DNA of 64,000 nt from Hyphomonas sp. (lineage in GTDB: Bacteria > Pseudomonadota > Alphaproteobacteria > Caulobacterales > Hyphomonadaceae), in contig WGNP01000004.1 of NCBI GenBank assembly GCA_016124495.1, forward strand, positions 62,001 through 126,000, read 5' to 3'. A program made the position numbers and the translations under genes. The stretch's first letter is position 1. Every line of letters starts with the position of its first letter. A model generated the notes under the pieces. The model had not been told where the DNA came from. It saw only the letters and a list, made by a program, of their open reading frames with translations, and did not search any database. This document shows positions 29,587 to 38,058 of the stretch, one piece after another.

Positions 29587-30612
29587 TCACACCGCCTTGT
29601 GCGCGATCAGGCTCCTGGCGCCCGAGATGATGGCCTCTTCGGCGGTGCGGGGCTGCCAGCCGAGAACGCGTTTTGCTTTCTCGTTCGAGACAATGCGCTC
29701 GCGGTTCAGTTCCGGGATCACCTGCTTCACCGCGGGGTTGACGTTCGCCATCAGTTTCAGCACCCAGCCGGGCAGCTCGCCCTTCGGCAGTTTCTTCTCG
29801 TAGGCGGCGGGTATCTGGCCGCGCAGGGTGCTCGCGACCTGCGAAAACCACATGAACTTGTCGGCGACGAGGAAGCGCTCACCGGCGGCGGCGGGGTTCG
29901 TCATCGCCAGCACATGTGCCGAAGCGGTGTCTCGCACGTCGACAATACCGAAGCCGACACGCGGCGTGCCGGGCAGCTTGCCAGAAAGCAGCTGGGTGAG
30001 GATTTCGACCGAGGCGGAGAAGTCCCGGCTCATCACCGGGCCCAGTACGGCGGCGGGGTTGATGGTGGTGAGTTCCAGGCCTTTGCCGTCGCCGCCCACG
30101 TATTCCCAGGCGGCGCGCTCGGCGATGGTCTTGGAGCGCGTATAGGCCGTGTTGTCAGCGAGGTTGCCGGAATTCGACCAGTGTTCTTCGGTCAGCAGTT
30201 TCGGGCGCGAGTCGCCCCAGCCATAAGCGACGGCCGCCATCGAGGAGGTCATGACGACGCGCTTCACGCCGGCCTTCTTTGCCGCCGTCAGCACACGGAT
30301 CGCGCCGTCGCGGGCGGGCGTGATCAGCTCGTCATGATCCTTGGGCAGGTTGGTCGGGATCGGGGAGGCAATGTGCTGTACATAGTCCATGCCCTGGCAG
30401 GCCTCGGCCCAGCCTGCATCGCTCGACAGGTCGGCGGCACGGATGGCGATACGGATATCCTTGCCTGCGTAAGCGCTCAGCGTCTTGTTGAGGGCGTTGG
30501 CCTTGGAGGCGGAACGGGCCGTGCCGGTTACCTCGTGCCCCGCCTCGACCAGCTGGTGGATGACATGCCCGGCAATGAAGCCGGTGGCGCCGGTGACGAG
30601 GACTTTGGCCAT
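29587..30612 (-). CDS. Extended SDR: NAD(P)-dependent epimerase / dihydroflavonol-reductase-like
   Basis: A 341-residue extended short-chain dehydrogenase. The dinucleotide motif VTGATGFIAGH is at the N terminus. VQHIASPIP and the catalytic triad Ser (VVMTSSMAAVAYG) and YTRSK (Tyr-x3-Lys) follow. The closest named group is the dihydroflavonol-4-reductase/cinnamoyl-CoA-reductase-like bacterial proteins, so the substrate is an aldehyde or ketone of unknown identity. The gene is monocistronic, with 130 bases to the next upstream gene on the same strand. Confidence 0.82.
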   Translation of the reverse strand: MAKVLVTGATGFIAGHVIHQLVEAGHEVTGTARSASKANALNKTLSAYAGKDIRIAIRAADLSSDAGWAEACQGMDYVQHIASPIPTNLPKDHDELITPARDGAIRVLTAAKKAGVKRVVMTSSMAAVAYGWGDSRPKLLTEEHWSNSGNLADNTAYTRSKTIAERAAWEYVGGDGKGLELTTINPAAVLGPVMSRDFSASVEILTQLLSGKLPGTPRVGFGIVDVRDTASAHVLAMTNPAAAGERFLVADKFMWFSQVASTLRGQIPAAYEKKLPKGELPGWVLKLMANVNPAVKQVIPELNRERIVSNEKAKRVLGWQPRTAEEAIISGARSLIAHKAV

Positions 30613-30742
30613 GAGGGTGCTCCGTTTTCTTGAACACTAAACGATCTGTTCGGTGTTCACAAGGGGTTGGCTTGCGCGCGCAGCTGAAACAGCCGCTGGC
30701 GTGATGACGCTTAAGTTGGCCATCGCGGGGTTCAGTTTCCGC

Positions 30743-31228
30743 TCAGCCTGACGGGAGTGCCTCGCTGAGCAGCTCAAAGACCTTCACGTTGTCCGCGGGC
30801 GAAAGGACAAGGATCACTTCAACGTCGCAGCCCGGGGTTTCCAGGGTGGCCGGACTATAGCCGAACTGCGCGATGGCGGTGTCGCCGCTTTTGAACACGG
30901 CGGTGATCACGGAGCTGGCTTTGCGCGAATTCGGGTCGTACGTTTCGCCGGCCGCGATGAACCAACCGTCCACGCGCTCAAGGAGGAAGGCTTGCAGGGC
31001 CGCGATCCGGGCGGGGTCGCGAAGCGTGAGGCGTGGCTCCGGCGACCGGCGATCGCGGTTTCCGTCATAGATTTCGACGGCGCTGATCGGCTCGCCCGAG
31101 AGCGCCTTGAAATCCAGCGCGTCACATTGTGGCGGCGGTCCTGCTTCTATGCATCCGCCCGCGAGCAGGCAGAGTGTGGCGGCGAGAAAGCCGCGGCGGG
31201 ATTTCGCAGAGATCTTCGGATCGGTCAT
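30743..31228 (-). CDS. Unknown Tat-type lipoprotein
   Basis: A 161-residue protein. Its N terminus KSRRGFLAATLCLLAGGC combines a twin-arginine motif (SRRGFL) with a lipobox (LAGGC), so it is probably exported folded by Tat and lipidated. The mature part is a small alpha/beta-looking domain with no recognised family. Its ATG overlaps the stop of the upstream DMT exporter gene (ATGA), so the two are translated together. Confidence 0.65.
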   Translation of the reverse strand: MTDPKISAKSRRGFLAATLCLLAGGCIEAGPPPQCDALDFKALSGEPISAVEIYDGNRDRRSPEPRLTLRDPARIAALQAFLLERVDGWFIAAGETYDPNSRKASSVITAVFKSGDTAIAQFGYSPATLETPGCDVEVILVLSPADNVKVFELLSEALPSG

Positions 31229-32178
31229 CAGAACAGCTTCGCAGGCTCGACAGGTTTTTTCTGGTTCAGGAGGTGCTCGCGCCAGGTGATGTAGAGGGTC
31301 GAGACAACGATGATGCCGGCGCCGGCCCAGACAAAGGGGCCGGGCAGGGCGCGGATCATGAACCAGTCGGCCGTCGCCCCCATCGGCAGACGCAGATAGT
31401 CCATTGGCGAGAGGAAGGACGCGTCGCCCACCGACATGCCCTTGATGAAGCAGAACTGCGCGACCACGCCGAAGAAGGCCATCGACAGGATCAGTCCCCA
31501 TTCGGCAAGGTCGGGCGAGGCCCAGACGGCAAGGGCGGCGGGCAGGATGAACAGCGACGAGAGCAGGTTCGCCCAGATCAGCAGCGCCAGCGGTGAATGC
31601 ACCCCCGTCAGCGATTTTACCAGCACGATGGTAAAGGCGAAGCAGAGCGAGGAGAGGATTGCGAACAGGCTGCCGATACTGAAATGCGTGCCGCCGTCGC
31701 TGCCGAGCAGGGCCGGCACCAGGGTCATCACCAGAACACCGATGAAGCCCGCGATCACGGCGCTGGTGCGGTGCGCGCCGACTGTCTCGCGCAGCAGGAA
31801 GACGGCCAGCAGGGTGACGAACAGCGGCCGTGTGAAGCTCAGCGCGTTGAACTCGGCCAGCGGCAGGCCGAACACCGGCCAGATGGCGATCAGGCCGAAG
31901 ACGAACCCCGCCGAGCCGATCAGGCTGCGGGTGACGAGGGCGCCAAAGCGGGCGGTGTGTAGCTTGACCATGCCGAGGAAGATGAACGGCGAGGCCAGCA
32001 GGAAGGCAAAGAAGCTGCGCCAGAATGCGAGGAAGACGGGGTGTATGTCAGCCGTGATTTCCTTGGCGAGCGCCAGGTGCAGCGTGTAGCCCATACCGGA
32101 CACGATCATCCAGAGCGCGCCCTGAAGATTGCCCGACAGCGGCGTGCGCCGTATTGAAGGGGAGGGGTCATTGCTCAT
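31228..32178 (-). CDS. DMT superfamily (EamA) transporter
   Basis: A 316-residue membrane protein with about ten helices arranged as two EamA repeats (for example PVFLAFWRSFFAFLLASPFIF and FFGVVAQFCFIKGMSVGDAS). EamA proteins export metabolites or amino acids; the substrate is unknown. Its start codon sits in a CATG that also supplies the ATG of the divergent gene. No good ribosome-binding site is visible for this start. Confidence 0.85.
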   Translation of the reverse strand: MSNDPSPSIRRTPLSGNLQGALWMIVSGMGYTLHLALAKEITADIHPVFLAFWRSFFAFLLASPFIFLGMVKLHTARFGALVTRSLIGSAGFVFGLIAIWPVFGLPLAEFNALSFTRPLFVTLLAVFLLRETVGAHRTSAVIAGFIGVLVMTLVPALLGSDGGTHFSIGSLFAILSSLCFAFTIVLVKSLTGVHSPLALLIWANLLSSLFILPAALAVWASPDLAEWGLILSMAFFGVVAQFCFIKGMSVGDASFLSPMDYLRLPMGATADWFMIRALPGPFVWAGAGIIVVSTLYITWREHLLNQKKPVEPAKLF

Positions 32179-32458
32179 GCCGGATTTTTCACCCGAGGAT
32201 ATCGACGAGATCGACCGGCTGTGGCGCAGCCAGGCGTGGGATCACATGTGGACCGGGTGGGCGGCGGCGGGTGAGCGGCCGGGGACCGTCTGGATCTTCC
32301 GCACACTGACGCATTGGCGGCGCTTTCCCCTGACCAGAACAGAAACAGGCTACGCCCTCAGTGACGACCGGGGCAACCTCTTTCGGGAAGCTGTGACCCT
32401 GGAAGACCTGCTGAAGGCGGTTGAGGCGGTGCCGCAACTGCCGGATCCGCCGCCCTAG
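32177..32458 (+). CDS. Small acidic unknown protein
   Basis: A 93-residue protein beginning MPDFSPEDIDEIDRLW, with many Trp residues (AWDHMWTGWAAAG) and a C terminus DPPP. No family is recognised. GGAGGGG lies about nine bases upstream of the ATG at 32177. The start shares two bases with the start codon of the divergent EamA gene, and the stop overlaps the convergent SDR stop by four bases. Codon use looks like that of its neighbours, so it is probably a real gene. Confidence 0.65.
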   Translation: MPDFSPEDIDEIDRLWRSQAWDHMWTGWAAAGERPGTVWIFRTLTHWRRFPLTRTETGYALSDDRGNLFREAVTLEDLLKAVEAVPQLPDPPP

Positions 32459-33336
32459 GATTGAGCCGCGGCCTGCGTAAGGCGAAGCTGCTCGGCCTGT
32501 TCCGGCGTGATGCCGAGTGCGTCGAGCACCGGGCTGTTGGCCGTCTCGTCCCAGCTGTGGCGCGGGCCAACCGTGATGCCGCCATCGACAAGGAATTCCC
32601 CGCCGGTGATGAAGCCGGCGGCGTCCGAGGCGAGGAACGCCGCCATCTCGGCAATGTCGGTGCCCTTGCCGGTGCGCCCGGCGGGCTGGATCTTGCCGCC
32701 GCCCTGCGCCAGCATCTCGGCCATCTGGTCGGCCTGCTCGCGGGGCAGGCCGAGCGAGGCCCCGAAGATCGAGGTGGCAATAAAGCCGGGCAGGATAGCA
32801 TTGACGCGGATCTTGTATTTGGAGAGCTCGGCGGCGGCGAGCTTCGAGAAATGCGCGACGCCCTTCTTGGCGACCGAATAGGTGATCGGGGCATAACCCG
32901 CCGAGACGGCGCTGATCGAGGACGTGTTGATGATCGAACCGCCCTTCGCCTTCATGTGCGGAATGGCAAACTTGGTGCCGGCGAAGACCTGCTTAAGCAG
33001 CAGGTTCATCGTCTGGTCGTAGCCATCGAGGTCAAGCTCCTCGACCGTGGTCGGCGTGCCGCCATGGCCGGCATTGTTCCAGACCACGTCGAGCGAGCCG
33101 AAGGCTTTCGGCGCTTCGGCCATGATCGCTTCGAGCTGTGCGAGATCGGTCACGTCGCAGTGTACGAAGCGCAGCTTGTCCTTGCCGAAGCGCGTCTCGA
33201 GGGCGCGGCCCTTATCGTCCTGGATGTCGCCCGCGATGACCTTTGCGCCCGCCGCGATGAAGACCTCGACGCCCGCGAGACCGATACCGCTCGCAGCGCC
33301 TGTGATGACCGCCACCTTGCCCTTGAGATCTGCCAT
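32455..33336 (-). CDS. Classical SDR oxidoreductase
   Basis: A 293-residue SDR. The cofactor motif is TGAASGIG, and VWNNAGHGG holds the NAG motif. The catalytic Ser is in IINTSSISAVSAGYAP, and the catalytic Tyr-x3-Lys is YSVAK. It ends with a substrate-loop and C-terminal extension (VDGGITVGPRHSWDE) longer than in minimal SDRs. The ATG at 33336 follows a GGGAGGAAT ribosome-binding site; the frame is open upstream without similarity. The substrate is unknown. Confidence 0.85.
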   Translation of the reverse strand: MADLKGKVAVITGAASGIGLAGVEVFIAAGAKVIAGDIQDDKGRALETRFGKDKLRFVHCDVTDLAQLEAIMAEAPKAFGSLDVVWNNAGHGGTPTTVEELDLDGYDQTMNLLLKQVFAGTKFAIPHMKAKGGSIINTSSISAVSAGYAPITYSVAKKGVAHFSKLAAAELSKYKIRVNAILPGFIATSIFGASLGLPREQADQMAEMLAQGGGKIQPAGRTGKGTDIAEMAAFLASDAAGFITGGEFLVDGGITVGPRHSWDETANSPVLDALGITPEQAEQLRLTQAAAQS

Positions 33337-33403
33337 ACATTCCTCCCGTGTTGCGGCGACATGCGATGGCCTTCCGCTAGGGGCGTCAAGGGCAGAACTA
33401 AGC

Positions 33404-33808
33404 TTAACCTTCCAGTGTGCGCTGGGTGTCGATCCAGGCTGGATCGGCTGGCAGGCGTTTCGCAATCTTGTCGGTCGAGGAAATGATCCGCCAAAATGGC
33501 GCCACCTCGGAGACTGGCATGCCCGCGGCGATCTCCTTGAGAGCACGTTCAGCCACCATGCGAACGAAAATGGCGGTGGAGACAGGACAGGTTGCATCGC
33601 ACTTGCGCCTGCGGGCGATCTCGCGGCGCATAGCGAGGATGCTTCGCGTCTCCCCTCTCGGAATCCGGCGTATGTAGTCCTCAATGATGTCGGGCGTTGC
33701 CACGAACATCAGACTGCCAGCAGGGATGCCGGAGAAATCGAACTCGAGCCGGACGGTCCTGGGCTCTTTCTTTCGGGCGGGCTGCTTCGGGGGATTGGTC
33801 TTCGTCAT
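33404..33808 (-). CDS. MGMT-fold (alkyltransferase-like) protein without the PCHR motif
   Basis: A 134-residue protein. From about residue 33 it follows a family of MGMT/ATL-related proteins: a TPDIIEDYIRRIPRGETRS helix-turn region, CDATCPVSTAIFVRMVAE, and APFWRIIS where true alkyltransferases have PCHRV. The catalytic Cys is therefore absent; relatives with PYWR or PFWR are known in proteobacteria and actinobacteria, and their function is not established. Alkylated-DNA recognition without repair is a reasonable inference. The basic N terminus may help DNA binding. It is a single gene on the minus strand. Confidence 0.6.
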   Translation of the reverse strand: MTKTNPPKQPARKKEPRTVRLEFDFSGIPAGSLMFVATPDIIEDYIRRIPRGETRSILAMRREIARRRKCDATCPVSTAIFVRMVAERALKEIAAGMPVSEVAPFWRIISSTDKIAKRLPADPAWIDTQRTLEG

Positions 33809-33895
33809 GCCTCAAGTTTGTACCGGACAGACCTGATCAAAAACAGGGCAAAAATTCTGGCATAATTTCAGGGAATTAGCGCAGACTGACCTCTT

Positions 33896-34780
33896 TCAGG
33901 GGCGCCGCTTCAGGCCGAACCTGGAAATGAAAATTTTATCCAGCGCCCGCTTCGGCAAGCGGGTTGCGATCGTGAAGTTGGTCAGCTTGTCGGGCACCGG
34001 CGCGTAGCGCGCTTTTGGCTTGCGGGCCGACAGGGCGGTCTCGATCACGGCAGCGATCTTTTCCGGCGGCAGGCCGGTCTGCCCGCCCTTGAACATCGCC
34101 TGCTCGAATGTTTTCAGGGACGCTCCCCAGTCGCTTGTCGCGTAGGGGCCTTCGGCATTGTCCTTCTCGGCCTTGTCCCAGATCGGCGTGCGCACCGCGC
34201 CCGGGCCGACGGCGATCGCATCAATGCCGTAAATCGCGAGCTCCCGGCGTAGCGTGTCGGTCATCGCTTCGTTGGCATGCTTGGTGGCGGTGTAGGCGCC
34301 GAGGAAAGGCGAGGCGATCCGCCCGCCGACCGAGGTGATCGTGATGATCCGGCCCGGCGGGCCTTCGCGGGCGGGGTCGGAGCCGAGCAGCGGGAGCATC
34401 GCCTGTGTGACGCGCAGCATGCCGAACACGTTGACCGCGAAGTGGGCTTCAAAATCCTTCAGCGGCTGGATGCCGAGCGGGCCCATCTTGGCGATGCCGG
34501 CATTGTTGACGAGGCCGGCCAGGCGCCGCTTGCCCAGAGCGGCGGCGATGACCGGGACGGCGGCCTCGACCTGCTCCGGCTTCGCCACGTCCAGCTTGAT
34601 CGGCCTCAGATCACCCGCCGAGCCCTCTTTCAGGCGCATGCCGTCCGAATCGGAGCGGACACCGGCGAACACGGTCCAGCCCTGTGCGCTCAGGTGGCGG
34701 GCGGCGGCATAGCCGATCCCGGTGGAGGCGCCGGTGATCAGAACGGTGCGGGTGAAGGCAGGGGCGGTGAGTTCGGTCAT
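33896..34780 (-). CDS. Classical SDR oxidoreductase (retinol-dehydrogenase-like)
   Basis: A 294-residue SDR with TGASTGIG at the N terminus, LVNNAGIAKMG, the catalytic Ser in TITSVGGRIASP, and YTATK. The C-terminal part (GPGAVRTPIWDKAE) resembles the sterol/retinol-type SDRs. The C-terminal extension ends in RFGLKRRP, basic. It differs in sequence from the SDR encoded at 32455, so it is not a recent duplicate. The substrate is unknown. Confidence 0.85.
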   Translation of the reverse strand: MTELTAPAFTRTVLITGASTGIGYAAARHLSAQGWTVFAGVRSDSDGMRLKEGSAGDLRPIKLDVAKPEQVEAAVPVIAAALGKRRLAGLVNNAGIAKMGPLGIQPLKDFEAHFAVNVFGMLRVTQAMLPLLGSDPAREGPPGRIITITSVGGRIASPFLGAYTATKHANEAMTDTLRRELAIYGIDAIAVGPGAVRTPIWDKAEKDNAEGPYATSDWGASLKTFEQAMFKGGQTGLPPEKIAAVIETALSARKPKARYAPVPDKLTNFTIATRLPKRALDKIFISRFGLKRRP

Positions 34781-34806
34781 GTTCCCCTATACGTGCTGGT
34801 GCGCCT

Positions 34807-35307
34807 TTAGTTTTCAGTTTTTTTCGCGCCGCCCTCGATCACCGTTAGGCGAGGCTTTGCCTTGCGCAGTGCGGTGACGTTTCCGGCGCCCGCCAGACCG
34901 GCTACGGGCACGAGGGAAGGGCGGGATTTCGGCGGCGGCAGGGCTTCGGGCGGCGGCCCCGGGGTCTCTGCCTGGCGCTCGGCCTGGCGCCCGGGCGGGG
35001 CCGGCATGCGGCGTTTCTGGCCCATCGGCTTCTTGGTCCCGAAGCCTTTGGCCTCCTTGCCGCGCGCCTTCTTGTCAATCTGTTTGAGTTTGAGCTGCTG
35101 CAGACCGGACAAGGCCTCCCCGTCAGCGCCCTTCATCGGGTCCGAGAAGGCGGAGCCGTATTTTTCGATCCGCCCCTCGACTTCTTCCAGGAAAGCGAGC
35201 TCCCAGTCGGTCAGAGGCGGGCCGAGGCCCTGTGCCGCAAGATCAGCCGCCCGGCGCAGCTTTCGCAGCGCGGCGCGTTTCCTGCGCTCATCAACCTCCC
35301 TGACCAT
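34807..35307 (-). CDS. Unknown basic protein
   Basis: A 166-residue protein. The N-terminal 60 residues are helical and charged (RKRAALRKLRRAADLAAQG and LTDWELAFLEEVEGRIEKYG). A Lys-rich middle and a disordered Pro/Arg-rich C-terminal half follow (MPAPPGRQAERQAE). No domain is recognised. The N-terminal module is compact and probably the conserved part; the tail may bind nucleic acid. It is just upstream of the next minus-strand SDR gene, with 26 bases between them. Confidence 0.6.
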   Translation of the reverse strand: MVREVDERRKRAALRKLRRAADLAAQGLGPPLTDWELAFLEEVEGRIEKYGSAFSDPMKGADGEALSGLQQLKLKQIDKKARGKEAKGFGTKKPMGQKRRMPAPPGRQAERQAETPGPPPEALPPPKSRPSLVPVAGLAGAGNVTALRKAKPRLTVIEGGAKKTEN

Positions 35308-35345
35308 GACGCTTACCTAAGGCGATTTGGTCGGCGCGCGCAATC

Positions 35346-35609
35346 TCAGGCTTCGCCGAGGGCGATCAGGTAGGTTTCGAGGATCATTTCCTGTTCGTCG
35401 CGCTCGGCCTTCTCGATCTTCCGCAGACGGATCACTGCGCGCAGGGCCTTGGTGTCGAAGCCGATGGCTTTTGCCTCGCCGTAGACTTCCTTGATCTGCT
35501 CGGCGACCTCTTTCTTTTCCTCTTCCAGCCGCTCGATCTTGGCGACGGTCTGGCGAAGTTTTTCCCGGGTGGTTTCGTCGATCTTTGTGATCTCGGCATT
35601 GTCGGCCAT
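35346..35609 (-). CDS. gapR: GapR (DUF2312), nucleoid-associated protein
   Basis: GapR (87 residues) is an essential alphaproteobacterial protein that clamps overtwisted DNA and helps topoisomerases at the replication fork. The coiled-coil signature is clear: [20 protein letters not shown], then [26 protein letters not shown] precedes the ATG. The full family length is present. Confidence 0.95.
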   Translation of the reverse strand: MADNAEITKIDETTREKLRQTVAKIERLEEEKKEVAEQIKEVYGEAKAIGFDTKALRAVIRLRKIEKAERDEQEMILETYLIALGEA

Positions 35610-35649
35610 GGCGGGTCCTTTCCGGGGTTTTCAGGCGAAGGCGAGGCTC

Positions 35650-36591
35650 TTAGCGGGTCTCTTCGGCAAGCGCCAGACGCCGGATCGCGTCTGCCACCGC
35701 TTCGCCCTCTCCGTGATGCGGCATGTGGCCTTCATGCGGCAGGGCCACCAGTTCCACGGTCACCTGTTTCTTCAGTTCGCCGACATGCAGCTTCGGCGAG
35801 AGCACGGTGTCCTGGCTGCCGGAGAACACGATGATCGGCACCTTGAGTTCGGGGTAGCGCGCCGACTGGGCGCCGAGTTCGTCCTGCAGGAACTTCACGT
35901 CGCGCGCGTTGGCGCGGAAGTTTGCCGGACGAAACAGCAGTCCGATCGCGGAATTCTCGAAATAGCCCTCCGGCGCTGGCGCCGGCCGGAACACGCTGCC
36001 GATACCGCCGCGCACCTGCGTCGGGCCGACGAGGGGCAGCAGCTGGCTGAACGCCGTGCCGAGCAGCGGCGGGGCGGCGAGATTGTTGTACCAGGTCGTG
36101 CCGCCAGCGCCCCAGTCATGCGTCACCGGCGCCAGCAGCACGAGACCGGAGACGAGGTCCGGCCGGTCGAGCGCAAGGCGCAGCGCCACCGCGCCGCCGA
36201 AGGAGTGGCCGACGATCACCGCCTTTTCGCCAGCGGCGAGCGCGTCCAGCACGCCTGCCATCTGGCGTGCCTGCAGCCCGAGCTGCTCAGCGCCGTCGAA
36301 GCGTTCCGAATGGCCATGGCCCGGGCGGTCCGCCATCAGGATACGCATTTGCGTGTCGAGGCGCGGCGCGAGTGTCCAGTTGAACTCGCGCGCATTGGCG
36401 CTGGCGCCGTGGATCATCAGCACGACCGGGCCCGCGGCGCCCTGTTTCAGTACGTGCACGTCGCGGCCGTCTACCGGGACCAGGGTGCCGTTTGCAGGGT
36501 AGGCCTGCTCGACGCGGGACGTATACGCCATGCTGGTCACGCACGCGCCAAGTCCGAGCGCGGAAACCGTCGCTGCAATTACCGTCAACAT
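35650..36591 (-). CDS. Alpha/beta hydrolase, predicted lipoprotein
   Basis: A 313-residue alpha/beta hydrolase with a lipoprotein signal (LGLGACVTS). The oxyanion segment is MIHGASAN and the nucleophile elbow is GHSFGG (Ser). The acid is in FSGSQDTV and the His is in LPHEGHMPHH. The substrate is unknown; membership in the epoxide-hydrolase/haloperoxidase-like group is a guess. The ATG at 36591 is six bases after the stop of the TPR gene; an in-frame TTG at 36600 lies inside that stop. Confidence 0.85.
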   Translation of the reverse strand: MLTVIAATVSALGLGACVTSMAYTSRVEQAYPANGTLVPVDGRDVHVLKQGAAGPVVLMIHGASANAREFNWTLAPRLDTQMRILMADRPGHGHSERFDGAEQLGLQARQMAGVLDALAAGEKAVIVGHSFGGAVALRLALDRPDLVSGLVLLAPVTHDWGAGGTTWYNNLAAPPLLGTAFSQLLPLVGPTQVRGGIGSVFRPAPAPEGYFENSAIGLLFRPANFRANARDVKFLQDELGAQSARYPELKVPIIVFSGSQDTVLSPKLHVGELKKQVTVELVALPHEGHMPHHGEGEAVADAIRRLALAEETR

Positions 36592-36596
36592 GCGTT

Positions 36597-37130
36597 TCAA
36601 AGCTCCTGGCCCTCGGCCTGCTTGGCGAGCCGGTCGGCCGCAAAGCGGGCCTGCGGCATAAGGGGATAGATGGCGAGCGCCTCGCGGTAGCTGGAGAGCG
36701 CTTGCTTGTCGCCGCCAAGCGACTCCAGGATCACGCCCATCCCGAGCCAGGCCCCGAAATGGCGCGGCTCAAGCTTCAGGGCCTCGTTGAGGTCACGGAA
36801 GGCTTCCGGGTAGTTCTCCTCCATCAGGAAAAGGCCGGCGCGGCGGTGGTAGGCCTCGGCATAATCCGGCTTCAGAAGGATCACACGGTCGAGCAGCTCG
36901 TGCGCTGTCGCGGTATCCTCGGCCTCAAGCGCTTCCAGTGTCCGCTGCATCAGCAGGTCAACCGTCGCCGATCCGGATTCCATCCAGGTCGCCCAGATGT
37001 CGGCGGCGACATCGGCGGCCTCGGCTTCTTCAGTCGCGGCTTTCAGTTTGGCGAACATCTCCTCGGTCGGCGCCGCGTGGGCGGCCGGCGCAAGCCAGAT
37101 CAGGGCGGCAAGGAAGAGGCGATTCAGCAT
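36597..37130 (-). CDS. Exported TPR protein
   Basis: A 177-residue protein with a signal peptide (cleavage after AHA, about residue 19) and at least three TPR units in the C-terminal two thirds (AHELLDRVILLKPDYAEAYHR, AFRDLNEALKLEPRHFGAWL, ALSSYREALAIYPLMPQARF). It probably acts as a periplasmic protein-interaction adaptor. It is followed directly by the hydrolase gene, so the two are likely cotranscribed. Confidence 0.8.
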   Translation of the reverse strand: MLNRLFLAALIWLAPAAHAAPTEEMFAKLKAATEEAEAADVAADIWATWMESGSATVDLLMQRTLEALEAEDTATAHELLDRVILLKPDYAEAYHRRAGLFLMEENYPEAFRDLNEALKLEPRHFGAWLGMGVILESLGGDKQALSSYREALAIYPLMPQARFAADRLAKQAEGQEL

Positions 37131-37181
37131 CTGCGCAATATGGCGCGCTGACCCCGGCCCGGCAACGGCTGCACTCAGAGA

Positions 37182-37790
37182 CTAGAGAAGGCCTTCAAGG
37201 ATCAGCGCCCTCTCGAGGCCGGAGGCGCCCCGGAACAGGTGCGTCCGGAAGCCCAGCGCATCGGCGGTCGCGATGTTCTTCGCCGAGTCGTCGATGAACA
37301 GCACTTCGTCAGGGGAGGGCCCGCCCATCCGAGCCAGTGTATAGTGGAAGATTTTCGGGTCCGGCTTGATCAGCCTGATTTCGCCCGAGACCACCACATG
37401 CCGGAACCGCGACAAGACCGGGAATGCCTCGCGCATCTCGGGCCAGACTTCGGCGGGCATGTTGGAGAGGGCATAGAGCGCCCGCCCGCTGCCGGTCAGG
37501 TTTTCGACGAGGCGTTCGCTGCCCGCGATACAGCCGTCGAACATTTCCATCCAGCGCCCTCCCCAGGCGCGGATCTGGCTTTCATATTGCGGAAATTTAA
37601 GCGCCAGCGCGGCGGCATTGTCGGCGAAACTGACGCCCGCATCATGCTGCGTGTGCCAGTCCATGGTGCACACGCTCGCAAGGAAGCGCTCACATTCGGC
37701 GCTGTCACTGAAAATCTGGCTATAGAGGCGCGCCGGTGACCAGTCGAGGATCACACCGCCAAGGTCGAACAGGGCGATACGGGCTGCCAT
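37182..37790 (-). CDS. HAD superfamily hydrolase (YihX-like)
   Basis: A 202-residue HAD hydrolase. Motif I is FDLGGVILDW (the nucleophilic Asp of the FDLGG type), motif II Ser is in LYALSNMP, motif III Lys is in RLIKPDPKIF, and motif IV is LFIDDSAKN. The sequence best fits the small haloacid-dehalogenase-like phosphatases that act on sugar phosphates. The substrate is unknown. Confidence 0.87.
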   Translation of the reverse strand: MAARIALFDLGGVILDWSPARLYSQIFSDSAECERFLASVCTMDWHTQHDAGVSFADNAAALALKFPQYESQIRAWGGRWMEMFDGCIAGSERLVENLTGSGRALYALSNMPAEVWPEMREAFPVLSRFRHVVVSGEIRLIKPDPKIFHYTLARMGGPSPDEVLFIDDSAKNIATADALGFRTHLFRGASGLERALILEGLL

Positions 37791-37821
37791 TCTGGCGCCT
37801 CATTGCCTGTTCATCAGAGGC

Positions 37822-37947
37822 TCAGCCTTGCTTTGCTTTGAAGCGGGGATCAGTCTTGTTAATGACATACACCCGGCCTTTACGGCGTACGATCTTGCAG
37901 TCGCGGTGACGCGACTTCAGCGATTTGAGGGACGAACGGACTTTCAT
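37822..37947 (-). CDS. rpmJ: Ribosomal protein L36 (bL36)
   Basis: A 41-residue protein reading [17 protein letters not shown], then [14 protein letters not shown] and PRFKAKQG. This is the typical alphaproteobacterial bL36, with only one Cys (Cys17), so it lacks the zinc ribbon and is the zinc-independent type. It is too short for most gene finders. It is a separate small gene between the HAD hydrolase and the divergent transglycosylase. Confidence 0.93.
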   Translation of the reverse strand: MKVRSSLKSLKSRHRDCKIVRRKGRVYVINKTDPRFKAKQG

Positions 37948-38058
37948 GGGTCTGGCCTGGTGCGTTTAGGAATTGGGAAAGCGGAGCGCGTAATGAATCC
38001 GGATAGACGAGTCAAGGACACGTGCTGCGCCCCGCAGCCGGAAAAAGGGATCGCCGCC

